Notes: generated by a model from the letters alone, not told the origin. DNA of 38,290 bases from Methanomassiliicoccales archaeon (GCA_028682895.1 JAJRAK010000012.1:1-38290); one strand, 5' to 3'. Positions 1 to 8,263 are shown, counted from the stretch's first letter. A program made the numbers and translations.

Positions 1-1
1 C

Positions 2-604
2 TTCGCCGTCGTAGCTGAAGAGGTCAAGAACCTGGCCGAGGACTCCCGAGAAGCAGCGGAGCGCATAGCCAAGCTGATCAAGGAGGTCCAGTCGGAGACC
101 GCGAACGCGGTATCCTCGATGCAGCATGGCACCAAGTCCACCGCCGAAGGCACTGCTATCGTGGAGGCCGCGGGCAAGGCCTTCGGCGATATCGCTATAA
201 TAACCGTATCCACTGCCAATGAGGTGACGGCGATCGCCACCGATATGATCTCAGCGCAACAGGGGATCGAGAAGGCGGCCAAATCGGTCGACGGAATAGC
301 GTCCATAGCCGAAGAGTCCGCTTCCGCCGCCGAGGAATCGGCGTCATCAACGGAAGAGCTCACGGCAAGCATGGAGGACATGGCCGCCAGGGCGCAGTCC
401 CTGTCGGAGATGGCGTTGAACCTGCAAGCCACATCGGCCAAGTTCAGGATAACCGAGGAATCGGCACATGTAGAGGCCCCGGCGAGACCGGTGGCCAAGA
501 AGCCGACTCCAGCACAGCCAAAGAGGCCCGAGGTCAAGGGAACTGGAAAAGTGCCAGCTAAAGTGCAGGAGTCCCTCAGCAAGAGAGGTATCAAAACGAA
601 TTAA
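2..604 (+). CDS. Methyl-accepting chemotaxis protein, C-terminal part (5' truncated by window edge)
   Basis: The reading frame is open from the first bases of the window, so the gene starts upstream. It begins with FAVVAEEVKNLAED, the hairpin-tip hallmark of the cytoplasmic signalling domain of chemoreceptors, the part that contacts CheA and CheW. A long Ala/Glu/Ser-rich helix follows (SAAEESASSTEEL and similar heptads), the returning arm of the antiparallel coiled coil. The last roughly 45 residues are a Pro/Lys/Ala-rich, basic, probably disordered tail. The sensor and membrane parts are outside the window, so the ligand cannot be guessed. No che or archaellum gene is visible nearby. A perfect hairpin follows the stop codon directly. 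Confidence 0.93.
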   Translation, partial: FAVVAEEVKNLAEDSREAAERIAKLIKEVQSETANAVSSMQHGTKSTAEGTAIVEAAGKAFGDIAIITVSTANEVTAIATDMISAQQGIEKAAKSVDGIASIAEESASAAEESASSTEELTASMEDMAARAQSLSEMALNLQATSAKFRITEESAHVEAPARPVAKKPTPAQPKRPEVKGTGKVPAKVQESLSKRGIKTN

Positions 605-621
605 GGGCCTGCAAAGGCCCT
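604..621 (+). terminator. Perfect hairpin after the chemoreceptor gene
   Basis: A 7-bp perfect inverted repeat (AGGGCCT, loop GCAA, AGGCCCT) begins in the stop codon of the chemoreceptor gene. An A-rich rather than T-rich stretch follows, so on the plus strand it is a 3'-end stem-loop rather than a classical T-run terminator. Confidence 0.5.
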
Positions 622-647
622 GAACAAGTAAAAAAAACAATGGAGTG

Positions 648-1226
648 ATGAAATTGAGCGAAGGTAAATCATTAGTAGCCAACCCCGGCCCCCTAGGACT
701 GCTAGGATTCGCGTTGACGACGATAATGCTCAACCTGCACAACGCGGACATAATCAGTCTGAACGCTACGATATTGGCACTAGGGATATTCTATGGTGGA
801 ATAGCACAGATCATAGTGGGTGCGATGGAGTACAAGAACGGCAACACGTTCGGGACCATCGCCTTCACCTCGTACGGTGCGTTCTGGATATCCCTGGTCG
901 CCATCTGGACCCTGCCCAAGATGGGTCTGGCGACCGCGGCCGACTCGATGTCGATGGCCTGGTTCCTAGGACTGTGGGGACTGTTCACGCTGTTCCTGTT
1001 CATAGGGACGCTGAAGATGAACACGGCCCTCCAGTTCGTGTTCGGGTCACTGACACTGCTGTTCATGCTGCTGGCCATCGGAGATGCTACGGAAATTGCC
1101 GAGGTCAAGATCGTGGCCGGTTACGTGGGAATAATATGCGGACTGGCCGCCATGTATACCGGAATGGCACAGGTGCTGAACGAGGTCTACGGCAAGGTAG
1201 TCTTCCCATTGAACCTGAAGAACTGA
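648..1226 (+). CDS. GPR1/FUN34/YaaH (SatP) family acetate/succinate transporter
   Basis: A small membrane protein of about 190 residues, the usual size for this family. It has the family signature near the N-terminus ([14 protein letters not shown], matching the NPAPLGL motif) and about six hydrophobic helices. Characterised members (E. coli SatP, yeast Ady2, Methanosarcina AceP) move acetate or succinate with protons; the substrate here is inferred from the family. ATG 648 follows an in-frame GTG at 645. The purine-rich GGAGTGA at 642-648 sits too close to both, and would fit a TTG at 654 better (giving a start at [11 protein letters not shown]), so the exact N-terminus is uncertain by a few residues. 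It is transcribed alone. Confidence 0.88.
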   Translation: MKLSEGKSLVANPGPLGLLGFALTTIMLNLHNADIISLNATILALGIFYGGIAQIIVGAMEYKNGNTFGTIAFTSYGAFWISLVAIWTLPKMGLATAADSMSMAWFLGLWGLFTLFLFIGTLKMNTALQFVFGSLTLLFMLLAIGDATEIAEVKIVAGYVGIICGLAAMYTGMAQVLNEVYGKVVFPLNLKN

Positions 1227-1325
1227 GGCAGACTCGCCCCTACGCCCCATCCGATACCGGGACCAATCCCGTGCAGGATGGGACTAAAACATCTTTCAGT
1301 AGCGGGCCCACCGGTCCCTATCTTT

Positions 1326-2255
1326 CTATCCACCGCTCAACCTGACCACCGTGGTCGCACCGAAGCTCTTGGTGCATTGCTTGTTGTTAGTGCGATGCAT
1401 GTCCAAGCGGAACCTTCCGATGCTCCGATGCCATCGACCGGTCGGGACCACCTGGGCGTATGATATTCTCAGGTACTGCCCGAGGCACCACAGGGCATTA
1501 TCATCGCTCACGTCGTTGCTCACCTCTCCGGTGGCCTCGAGGCGGCAGATGGACCGGACCAGGAAATCCTCCAGCGTGTTGCCGGTCTCTCCTCGGTACG
1601 GTCCGTTCTTCAGCGCCGAGATGTATTCGTTGGGGGAGAGGCCGGCCTCCAACCGCTCCCTTCCTCCCGTGATGGTCACCTGACCGGGCTTGGACATGAA
1701 AGGGATGCTCTCCGTCAATCCTATCGACCAGCCAGGGAAGGCGCAGATGCTCTCATCGTCGATCGCCTCGCCCTTCGTCATCCCTTGATGGTCGTCCGAG
1801 AGCTCCTTGGGGAAGTAGACGAGATCGCCTGCCTCGAAAGCATGTCGCAACGTGTCCCAGACCCATACCTGCTTCTCGGAATTGACCCGCACCGGGACCA
1901 GTGCGTCCGTGGAAGAGCTCCTTGTCTGAAAGATGCCCCCTTCCGCCGAGCGCTTCAGCACGGTCGCCCTCAATCGACCGATCAGAGCGGGCAAGGGCAT
2001 GGCCATTGGCGTCAGTTCCAGGCGGTCGAACCCCTGGGCGTGCTTCTCACGCACCAGTTCATCGTTGCACCTGAACAGCTCCTCCACCTGTTCCAAGGCG
2101 GGGAGGGGGAACTCCCTGCCGTCGCCCCCGATCGTTCCAAGACGTTCCGGACCGCAAAGGGGCGTAACGATCCCGGACGCGCGCAGCATGGCTGCCCGAT
2201 CGGCATATTCCTCCCGCAACGGGATGACGGTCCTATCCCTCTTCGACGGGGTCAT
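1326..2255 (-). CDS. Unknown 309-aa protein, last gene of the TetR/ABC operon
   Basis: I do not recognise this protein. It is soluble-looking, with no signal peptide or membrane helix. It has an acidic and aromatic middle (VWVWDTLRHAFEAGDLVYFPKE) and a basic C-terminus (RFRLDMHRTNNKQC). Its ATG lies 15 bases after the stop of the ABC permease on the same strand, so it is probably co-transcribed with the TetR regulator and the exporter. That position suggests a role linked to whatever the exporter handles, for example modification or sensing of the compound. This is context inference only. It converges with the SatP-like gene across about 100 bases. Confidence 0.75.
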   Translation of the reverse strand: MTPSKRDRTVIPLREEYADRAAMLRASGIVTPLCGPERLGTIGGDGREFPLPALEQVEELFRCNDELVREKHAQGFDRLELTPMAMPLPALIGRLRATVLKRSAEGGIFQTRSSSTDALVPVRVNSEKQVWVWDTLRHAFEAGDLVYFPKELSDDHQGMTKGEAIDDESICAFPGWSIGLTESIPFMSKPGQVTITGGRERLEAGLSPNEYISALKNGPYRGETGNTLEDFLVRSICRLEATGEVSNDVSDDNALWCLGQYLRISYAQVVPTGRWHRSIGRFRLDMHRTNNKQCTKSFGATTVVRLSGG

Positions 2256-2270
2256 GTCATCATACAGATG

Positions 2271-3416
2271 TCATCTCTTCCTCATCAGCAATACGCTCAG
2301 CGCCAGCATCGCCATCGCGAAGACCGCAAGTATCAGCACGTCCAGCCACACCTCGCCCAGCCCCCATCCCCTGACCATGGTGGAGCGCGCCGCGTCGATG
2401 GCATATGTGAGCGGTAGAAAGTACGATACCGGCCTGAGCAGCGCCGGCACGGCCTGTATGGGCCAGAAGACGCCCGACAACAATATCGACGGGAACAATA
2501 TCAGCGGGATGAACTGGATGGCCTGGAACTCGTTCTTGGCGTTGGCGGACAAGAGAAAACCGAGACCTTGCATTCCCACTCCGAGCAGGAAGATGATCAA
2601 AAGCACGAGCAGCAGCGACCCTTCCACCTGGATGTCGAAAAGCAAAAGGGCGGTCGCCAGTACCACGATCGATTGCACCAGCCCGACCAGCCCGAAGGCC
2701 GTGGCATATCCGAGCACTATCTCTCCCTCCGTCACCGGGGTGGCGAGAAGCCTGGCCAACGTTCCGGTCGTCCGCTCATGTATGAAAGAGATGATGGACA
2801 GCATGAACGTGACCATCATCACGGCCAGCGATATCACGCCTGGCGCGAACGTATCGATGAACGACATGCCGTCCCCGTAGACCATCTCTCCCTGCACCTG
2901 TATCGGCGGCACGAAACCGATGTCCTCCGTGAGCGCGTCCGACACGGCGCCCTGCACGGACGCGGTGACGGCCTGGACGATGTTTGTGTTGCTGCCGTCG
3001 AGCATCAGGTCTATGGAGGATGTCTCGCCGCCGAGGGTGACCACGTACGCCATGATGTCGGAGGTGAAGTTCTCTGGGAATATGATACAGGCCCAGGCGT
3101 CCCCATCCTCCACCTTCTCCCTGCCATAGGAGGCCGGGTCGGAGACATTGCTGGTGGAGGTGACGATCTCCACTATGTCGAGCGTTTCGTCCTCCTGCAG
3201 CTGGGCGATGATGAGGTCGGAAAGAGAGGAGTTGCCCACCCCCTGGTCCAAGTTGACGATGTACACCTCCACGTCCTTCACCTCACCGCCGAACGTGAAG
3301 CCGAATATGGCGATCATGAAGACCGGCATGAGCACAAGGAACCCAGCTGTCCGCCGATCGTGCCGCAGCGAACGAAGCACCTTCTTGGTGATGGCGAGCG
3401 TCCGGCGCACGTTCAT
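2271..3416 (-). CDS. ABC-2 type transporter permease
   Basis: Typical ABC-2 exporter permease topology. One N-terminal membrane helix (about residues 20-45) is followed by an outside domain of some 140 residues, then five hydrophobic helices up to the C-terminus (LLMRKR). The segment SFIHERTTGTLARLLATPV is the cytoplasmic coupling region common to DrrB/YhhJ-like permeases, and FLPLTYAIDAARS near the end is also characteristic. The ATG at 3416 overlaps the ATPase stop as ATGA and has a strong AGGAGGTG ribosome-binding site, so I prefer it to the in-frame GTG at 3425. It should pair with the upstream ATPase to export a drug-like or hydrophobic compound. Confidence 0.92.
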   Translation of the reverse strand: MNVRRTLAITKKVLRSLRHDRRTAGFLVLMPVFMIAIFGFTFGGEVKDVEVYIVNLDQGVGNSSLSDLIIAQLQEDETLDIVEIVTSTSNVSDPASYGREKVEDGDAWACIIFPENFTSDIMAYVVTLGGETSSIDLMLDGSNTNIVQAVTASVQGAVSDALTEDIGFVPPIQVQGEMVYGDGMSFIDTFAPGVISLAVMMVTFMLSIISFIHERTTGTLARLLATPVTEGEIVLGYATAFGLVGLVQSIVVLATALLLFDIQVEGSLLLVLLIIFLLGVGMQGLGFLLSANAKNEFQAIQFIPLILFPSILLSGVFWPIQAVPALLRPVSYFLPLTYAIDAARSTMVRGWGLGEVWLDVLILAVFAMAMLALSVLLMRKR

Positions 3417-4147
3417 CGCCCGCACCTCCTGATGAAGGCGAGGAACGCATCCTCCAGATTGCTTTGTCCAGTTTCCTGGAGAAGCTCCCCCGGCGCCCCC
3501 TCGGCTATGAGGCGTCCTTTGTGCATCATTCCCACGACGTCGCAGCGGCAGGCCTCGTCCATGTAATGCGTCGTGAGCACTACGGTCCTGCCCTCCTTCT
3601 TCAGCATGTTGAAATGGTCCCAGAATCCGGCGCGCAGCTCCGGGTCCACACCCACGGTCGGCTCATCCAGGAACATCAGCTGAGGGTCGTTCACCATGGC
3701 GCAGGCCAGGGACGCCCGGTGCTGCATCCCGCCGCTAAGGTGCCCGACCAGGTCGTCCTTCCGTTCCGAGAGCCCGACGACCTTCAGCACCTCCTCCTCC
3801 CGCGAGCGCATCAGCTCCGGTCCGAGACCGTATAGCTCGGAGAAAAACTGGACGTTCTCGCTCACGGTGAGGTCAGCATAGAGCGCCGTCTCCTGGGGCA
3901 TATAGCTGACCTTGAGCCCCAGGCCCTTGATGGGGATGACGTGACCGAGCATCTCCGCCGTGCCTCTGGTCGGCCTCACCAGCCCCATCAGCATCTTGAT
4001 GGTGGTGGTCTTCCCGGAACCGTTCGGACCTATAAGTCCGTAAATGCAGCCGGAAGGTATGGAGAGGTCAAGGTCCTGGACGGCCTTGATCGTACCGTAC
4101 TCCTTGCACAGACCTTTTACCGCCACCGCCGGCCCGAGCTCATCCAT
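3413..4147 (-). CDS. ABC transporter ATP-binding protein
   Basis: A complete ABC ATPase of the drug-exporter (CcmA/DrrA) type. It has Walker A GPNGSGKTT, the Q-loop region (SYMPQETALYADLTV), signature LSGGMQHRASLA, Walker B LMFLDEPTVGVDP and the switch His in TTHYMDEA. I choose ATG 4147 (MDELGPAV): it overlaps the TetR stop by 8 bases and has GGGGTGGGA upstream. A GTG at 4171 in the same frame would add eight residues. The gene overlaps both neighbours, so regulator, ATPase and permease are one transcription unit. Confidence 0.93.
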   Translation of the reverse strand: MDELGPAVAVKGLCKEYGTIKAVQDLDLSIPSGCIYGLIGPNGSGKTTTIKMLMGLVRPTRGTAEMLGHVIPIKGLGLKVSYMPQETALYADLTVSENVQFFSELYGLGPELMRSREEEVLKVVGLSERKDDLVGHLSGGMQHRASLACAMVNDPQLMFLDEPTVGVDPELRAGFWDHFNMLKKEGRTVVLTTHYMDEACRCDVVGMMHKGRLIAEGAPGELLQETGQSNLEDAFLAFIRRCGR

Positions 4148-4772
4148 CGGTCCCACCCCTGATCCCGACACCGTTCACGAAGACGTCCGCCAGCCCGCGC
4201 AGTATACGGTCCTCCTCATCCTCTGGGACGTTCCCCGGACCTAGCAAGTAGTTGAAGAGATAGTACGACTGGACCATTCCGATCCAGGCCCTGGCCGCCG
4301 TTCTAGGGTCCACCGCCCTCATCGCACCCCTCTGGACCAGGCTCTCGAGATGCTCGGCCAGGAAACCGATGGCGTTGCCGAGGACCCCGCCCCCCATGCG
4401 TTCCCTGGTGTCCGCATGCCTCCATACCTCCCCGACCAGCATCATGAACAGATGACGATTCTGCTTCAGCACGTCAAGCACTCGATGGGCGTTCATGACG
4501 AGCAGCTCCTCCAGGGGCAGATCGTTTTCGAAATCGACGACCGCCATGATGTCGTTCAACGGCATCCTGTCCTTGATGACCTCTTTGAACAGGGCTTCCT
4601 TGCTCCCAAAGGAGCGGAACACGGTGACCTCGTTCACACCGGCACGCTGGGCGATGTCCTTGGTGGTCGTCGTGCCATACCCTTTCTCGGCGAACAGTTC
4701 GAACGCCGATGAGAGGATCCGCTCCTTGGCCGTCCCCGTCTTTACGCTCGGTAACGTTCCGCTCATCTTCAT
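4140..4772 (-). CDS. TetR family transcriptional regulator
   Basis: The N-terminal HTH is a clear TetR domain (KERILSSAFELFAEKGYG, then TTKDIAQRAGVNEVTVFRSFGSKEALF), followed by a roughly 140-residue helical ligand-binding and dimer domain. It is the first gene of the operon with the ABC exporter and probably represses it, releasing on binding an exported compound. A perfect palindrome lies between its TATA-like box and its start codon, which points to autoregulation. Three starts are close together (GTG 4775, ATG 4772, ATG 4766); the second or third is most likely. Confidence 0.92.
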   Translation of the reverse strand: MKMSGTLPSVKTGTAKERILSSAFELFAEKGYGTTTTKDIAQRAGVNEVTVFRSFGSKEALFKEVIKDRMPLNDIMAVVDFENDLPLEELLVMNAHRVLDVLKQNRHLFMMLVGEVWRHADTRERMGGGVLGNAIGFLAEHLESLVQRGAMRAVDPRTAARAWIGMVQSYYLFNYLLGPGNVPEDEEDRILRGLADVFVNGVGIRGGTDG

Positions 4773-4781
4773 CACAGTAAT

Positions 4782-4812
4782 GCAAGTAATTACTTGCTTA
4801 CATATACTTTTT
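4782..4812 (-). promoter_or_regulatory. TetR-operon promoter with 16-bp palindromic operator
   Basis: Bases 4782-4797 form a perfect palindrome, GCAAGTAATTACTTGC. On the minus strand it is preceded by AAAAGTATATG (about 4801-4812), a good archaeal BRE/TATA match. A start site 25 bases downstream of that box would fall near 4779, right at the TetR start codon. The palindrome therefore occupies the space between TATA box and transcription start, a classic repressor position. Confidence 0.8.
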
Positions 4813-4871
4813 CATCGAGCACCAGAAAACACAGGGCTGGTGGAGACCTTCCCTAAATCGGGAATTATGAC

Positions 4872-4910
4872 GTTCAGATGAAGAAAGCTTAATAATACCT
4901 GTTCAGATGA
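4872..4910 (+). promoter_or_regulatory. Promoter of the LuxE-like gene flanked by a 10-bp direct repeat
   Basis: GTTCAGATGA occurs at 4872-4881 and again at 4901-4910. Between the copies lies AAGCTTAATAATACC, a TATA-like box about 25 bases before ATG 4921, which suggests a leaderless transcript. The repeats bracket the box and could be a regulator site. Confidence 0.5.
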
Positions 4911-4920
4911 CAAAGTCCAA

Positions 4921-6288
4921 ATGGAATATGTCGAGTATATCCATAGGTTCGAGCTGTCGACCGCTCGTTATATTCCGAGCAATGACAACTGGACGCCATC
5001 TGACAATGCTGTCTACAGCCCTTCTGACTATTTCCGTATGGAATGCGAGCAGAGGGACGAACTGCGCTTCAAGGCGGTCCGATACCAACTGAACCGCCAT
5101 TACCAGGGTAACAAGACCTACCGTACATATTGTCAGGAGAGCGGCTTCTCCCCCGACTCACTGCGGTCCGTGGAGGACCTCGAGAGGGTCCCGGTGGTCT
5201 CCTCCGATTTCTTCAAGACCTATCCATGCGGGCGCGACTTCGCACTGTGGCTCGCCAATCTCTATACCGGTGAGCTTCCCCGGGTCCATATCAAAAGCAA
5301 GGAACCGACGCATGATGAGGTGATAGAATCGTTCAACTCCGCCGGTATGGCCGTTGCATACAGCAGCGGGACCAGCGGCAGGCACACCTTCATGCCGCGC
5401 GATATGAAGAGCTTCTTTGCCAACGAGTATTCGCTGGCCAAGGGTGCCGTTTCCATGTTCTTCCCCCGATGGGACCCCAAGATGCGCGGATTCCTTTTAA
5501 TGCCCAACCCGTTCAAGACCAACCTGTTCGCCGGGCGCCTGGGGACGGTATTCTACGACATAATGAAGGACGTCGAGGTGGCGTTGGACCGCGAGGTGAA
5601 CACCGAAACGGTCCGCCAATCCATGACCCAGGGCGACGGCATCAAGGACAAGCTGACCAAGTACGTCGTGAGCATGAGCCATCAGAGGTCGGTGGACAAG
5701 ATCATCTCCTGGATAGACAAACGCTCCAAGGACAAGGAGAAGATCGCTCTGGTGGGCGTCCCGTTCTTGCTGTTCTCCGTGCTCAACGAACTGAAGGAGA
5801 GGGGAAAGTCCTACAAGCTGGGCGATCAGGCGGTCGTGCTCACCGGCGGAGGCTGGAAGATGCACGAGGACCAGCGCATACCCGAGGCACAGTTCCGAAA
5901 GGACATCGATGAGGTCCTTGGCATCTCCCCGGAGGCCTGCCTGGACCTATATGGAATGGTAGAGGGCAACGGCTGGATGATGCAATGTCCGGAAGGACAT
6001 CACCTTCACATCCCGACCAGCTACATCCACCCGATGGTGCTGGACGAGAAGAATCAGAACGTAGGGTTCGGCAAGCACGGACGCTTCGCCTTCCTGGACG
6101 GCTCCCAAGGCAGCTACCCCGGTTTCATCGTGACCAACGACAAGGTGCGCATGCTCGACCACTGCCCTTATTGCGACCGCCCCGGCCCAGTGCTGGAACC
6201 GGGCATCTCCAGGATGGCCGGGCAGGAGACCCGCGGCTGCGGCGAGGAAGTGCGCAAGATGATGGTCTCGGACGCCGGGGGACAGTAA
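4921..6288 (+). CDS. LuxE-like acyl-protein synthetase (adenylate-forming family)
   Basis: A 455-residue protein of the ANL (acyl-CoA synthetase-like) fold, closest in character to LuxE acyl-protein synthetases. These activate a fatty or other carboxylic acid with ATP and transfer it to a cysteine. Visible signs are the N-terminal region with RVPVVSSDFFKTYP, the phosphate loop AYSSGTSGRHTFMPRD (about 147-161), a VVLTGGGWK stretch, LYGMVEGNG, and a C-terminal cysteine cluster (HCPYC near 417-421 and RGCGEE at C440). In LuxE a cysteine close to the C-terminus carries the acyl group; C440 is the likely counterpart. No LuxC reductase or LuxD is present. The next gene, a transglutaminase-fold protein, begins directly at the stop codon, so the two should act together. 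Confidence 0.82.
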   Translation: MEYVEYIHRFELSTARYIPSNDNWTPSDNAVYSPSDYFRMECEQRDELRFKAVRYQLNRHYQGNKTYRTYCQESGFSPDSLRSVEDLERVPVVSSDFFKTYPCGRDFALWLANLYTGELPRVHIKSKEPTHDEVIESFNSAGMAVAYSSGTSGRHTFMPRDMKSFFANEYSLAKGAVSMFFPRWDPKMRGFLLMPNPFKTNLFAGRLGTVFYDIMKDVEVALDREVNTETVRQSMTQGDGIKDKLTKYVVSMSHQRSVDKIISWIDKRSKDKEKIALVGVPFLLFSVLNELKERGKSYKLGDQAVVLTGGGWKMHEDQRIPEAQFRKDIDEVLGISPEACLDLYGMVEGNGWMMQCPEGHHLHIPTSYIHPMVLDEKNQNVGFGKHGRFAFLDGSQGSYPGFIVTNDKVRMLDHCPYCDRPGPVLEPGISRMAGQETRGCGEEVRKMMVSDAGGQ

Positions 6289-7260
6289 TTGCTATCGCCC
6301 AGACAGCTCAAGGACCGCGAGTACATAATGCCGGCGCCTTTCGTGCGACTGATGGCAAAGGGCATCATCGGCGTTCTGAAGGTCGGCACCTTCCATCTCC
6401 CCTCGATGCTGCGCATGAGGAAGATATCCGAGGGTGAGGAGCGCTATGTTCGGCCGGCGAGGCACTATGAGCTGCCGGAGTACAAGGAGGGCATGAGGAC
6501 CGTCCGTTCGGACGAGAAGTACCTCCGGCCCACCCTGTTCTGCGATCCCAACGATCCATTGATAATCGCCATGGCCCACGAGCTTGGCGCCTTCCAGGTG
6601 CCAGACCGCGTCTTCGCGGAGAGGGCGCATCACCTTGTGAAGGAACTGATGTTCGTGGAGGAGATGCCCATTGACGACGCCGCCACCACGCTTCGGCGCG
6701 GCACCGGCGCATGCTTCCATCTGGCCAGCGTCCTTATCGCTCTCTGCCGCTGCGCCGGGATAAAGGCCAGGTACAAGCTGTTCGCCATGAGCATGATATC
6801 CAGCTGGTACGACAGCACCATGGGCGCAGACTTCCTGATGAAGAAGTGGTACGACATCCTGGGATACTTCGTGCTGGAGGCGGAGGTGGAGATGCTGATA
6901 GACGGGGAGTGGGTGAACGGCGTTGTCGGCGCCGATGCCGCCTGGCAGGCATCCACCGGTCTGCAGGTCAGCAGGCTCGGCGAGACCTCCCTGGGCGACT
7001 GGTTCGAGGCCGTCCCGGGCAGCTACATGATAATGGAATCGCTGCCCCTGGGACTGGCGACGCTGTACGCCACGCTGGTGAGCACTGTCCCCGGCTCCTT
7101 CGAGAGGGTCAACGTCAGTCTCGAGAAGCAGAGGAAGAACGGCTGGCGAATAATAGAGGAGGCCGGCGGGCTGGAAGCCTATGACGCCCTAAAGCGGGTC
7201 GATAAGGTCCAGATGCCCAAGGTCGAGCTGGAGCAAAAGGGCAGCATAACCTTCGATTGA
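6289..7260 (+). CDS. Transglutaminase-like fold protein, partner of the LuxE-like gene
   Basis: The start is a TTG directly after the TAA of the LuxE-like gene, with GGGGGA as ribosome-binding site; the first ATG would be 13 codons later. The core RRGTGACFHLASVLIALC (C142), followed by AGIKARY, is the nucleophile helix of the transglutaminase-like cysteine protease superfamily. The second motif, EAEVEMLIDGEWV, aligns with the usual HAWVEVYLDGxWV, but the catalytic His position appears to be Glu197. The Asp region (GADAAW) remains. The protein may thus be a modified enzyme or a substrate-binding relative. There is no signal peptide. Residues 238-260 are moderately hydrophobic. Confidence 0.72.
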   Translation: MLSPRQLKDREYIMPAPFVRLMAKGIIGVLKVGTFHLPSMLRMRKISEGEERYVRPARHYELPEYKEGMRTVRSDEKYLRPTLFCDPNDPLIIAMAHELGAFQVPDRVFAERAHHLVKELMFVEEMPIDDAATTLRRGTGACFHLASVLIALCRCAGIKARYKLFAMSMISSWYDSTMGADFLMKKWYDILGYFVLEAEVEMLIDGEWVNGVVGADAAWQASTGLQVSRLGETSLGDWFEAVPGSYMIMESLPLGLATLYATLVSTVPGSFERVNVSLEKQRKNGWRIIEEAGGLEAYDALKRVDKVQMPKVELEQKGSITFD

Positions 7261-7306
7261 ACCCCTCCGTTCATGTTTTATCTTGGCGACGCTGATACGG
7301 GCGAAC

Positions 7307-7735
7307 ATGGGTCTGCTTGACGCGTTCAAAGGCAAGACAGTGACCGCCTCGGAACTGCGAGGCAACGTCATCAAGGCCATGGACGTGCTGGTGCAGATGC
7401 ATCAGGCCCTGGCGTCCATGCCCGCCCCGCTGAGCGAGGCGGCCATCGTTTCTTACATCCAAAGGGTGGGAGAGCACCCGGAGGAGACCATGGCCCGCCT
7501 GGTCAAGGTGGAACGGGGACTTCTGCAAGGGGATATTACCGACATCCCGCGCCACGAGCTCACCGAACTCCGTGAGGTGATGCATCGGCTGAAGGTCCAT
7601 CTGCTCCGAAGCTACAGCGAGTCCAGGCGGCTGCCGCAGGGGGCACAGGGAAGGAGGGTGGTCCAGCAGGTGGCCAAGGAGCGCAACACCATCCTCACCG
7701 ATCTCATCAAGACGCTGGACCGCGCCCTGCGTTGA
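7307..7735 (+). CDS. Small helical protein of unknown function
   Basis: A 142-residue, charged, almost entirely helical protein with no family I recognise. It starts MGLLDAFKGKTV, and helices with Leu/Val heptads follow (ELTELREVMHRLKVHLL). I start it at ATG 7307 because a TTTTAT box lies about 28 bases upstream (7275-7281), as for a leaderless transcript; an in-frame TTG at 7283 is unlikely. It has its own promoter and may form a helical bundle. Confidence 0.7.
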   Translation: MGLLDAFKGKTVTASELRGNVIKAMDVLVQMHQALASMPAPLSEAAIVSYIQRVGEHPEETMARLVKVERGLLQGDITDIPRHELTELREVMHRLKVHLLRSYSESRRLPQGAQGRRVVQQVAKERNTILTDLIKTLDRALR

Positions 7736-7789
7736 ACTTTTGATACTCATCTCGATGCCCGTAAATACCCCTAATGAACATGAGAAATC

Positions 7790-8263
7790 ATGGAGGGGCA
7801 TAACGATCTTCCCATCGAAGGCGGCCACGTCATGTCCAGGTATGGTCTTCAGGGGGTGTTCTTCTCCCTGTTCTTCACCGTGCTGACCTACTGTTTCCCC
7901 TCGGTCGCCAACGTCCTATTGAACGCATCGGGCCACGCTGAAGGTCTCATCTTGAGCATCATCGGGTTCGTCGGCATGCTCATCGCCTTGGGCCTGATCA
8001 ATACCTACTTGACGGAATCGATATGGAACATCGAGATGAACGATAGCGGTCATGCATTGCACGGACTGGTGCTGTTCATATTGCTGTTCGTGTCCAGCTT
8101 CCCGCAGCTGATCGCATACCACATGTTCCCCGGTCCCCTGACGTTCCTGGTGATGTTCGTGATCTACCTTCCGATACATGGGTATCTAGCATTGAGCGTG
8201 GCGTCAGTGTTCGTCCCTTACCGCGACGAGAACGTCTGGTTCGAACCTAGGACGAACTACTAG
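7790..8263 (+). CDS. Small integral membrane protein, unknown function
   Basis: 157 residues with four predicted membrane helices (about 22-43, 52-73, 88-108 and 115-140), short hydrophilic ends and several His residues in loops. The region between helices two and three (TESIWNIEMNDSGHALHG) is hydrophilic. I do not recognise a family. A TAAATA box at about 7762-7768 sits 25 bases before ATG 7790, supporting this start as leaderless. Confidence 0.72.
   Translation: MEGHNDLPIEGGHVMSRYGLQGVFFSLFFTVLTYCFPSVANVLLNASGHAEGLILSIIGFVGMLIALGLINTYLTESIWNIEMNDSGHALHGLVLFILLFVSSFPQLIAYHMFPGPLTFLVMFVIYLPIHGYLALSVASVFVPYRDENVWFEPRTNY

Noticed and set aside
1933-2880. Plus-strand open frame of 315 codons across the ABC permease and the unknown gene
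   Set aside because: It spans two minus-strand genes; composition is that of an antisense frame and the ABC-2 motifs are on the minus strand.
8238-8247. GGTTCGAACC, resembling a tRNA T-arm
   Set aside because: It is a short palindrome within the coding region of the membrane protein; no acceptor or anticodon stem surrounds it.
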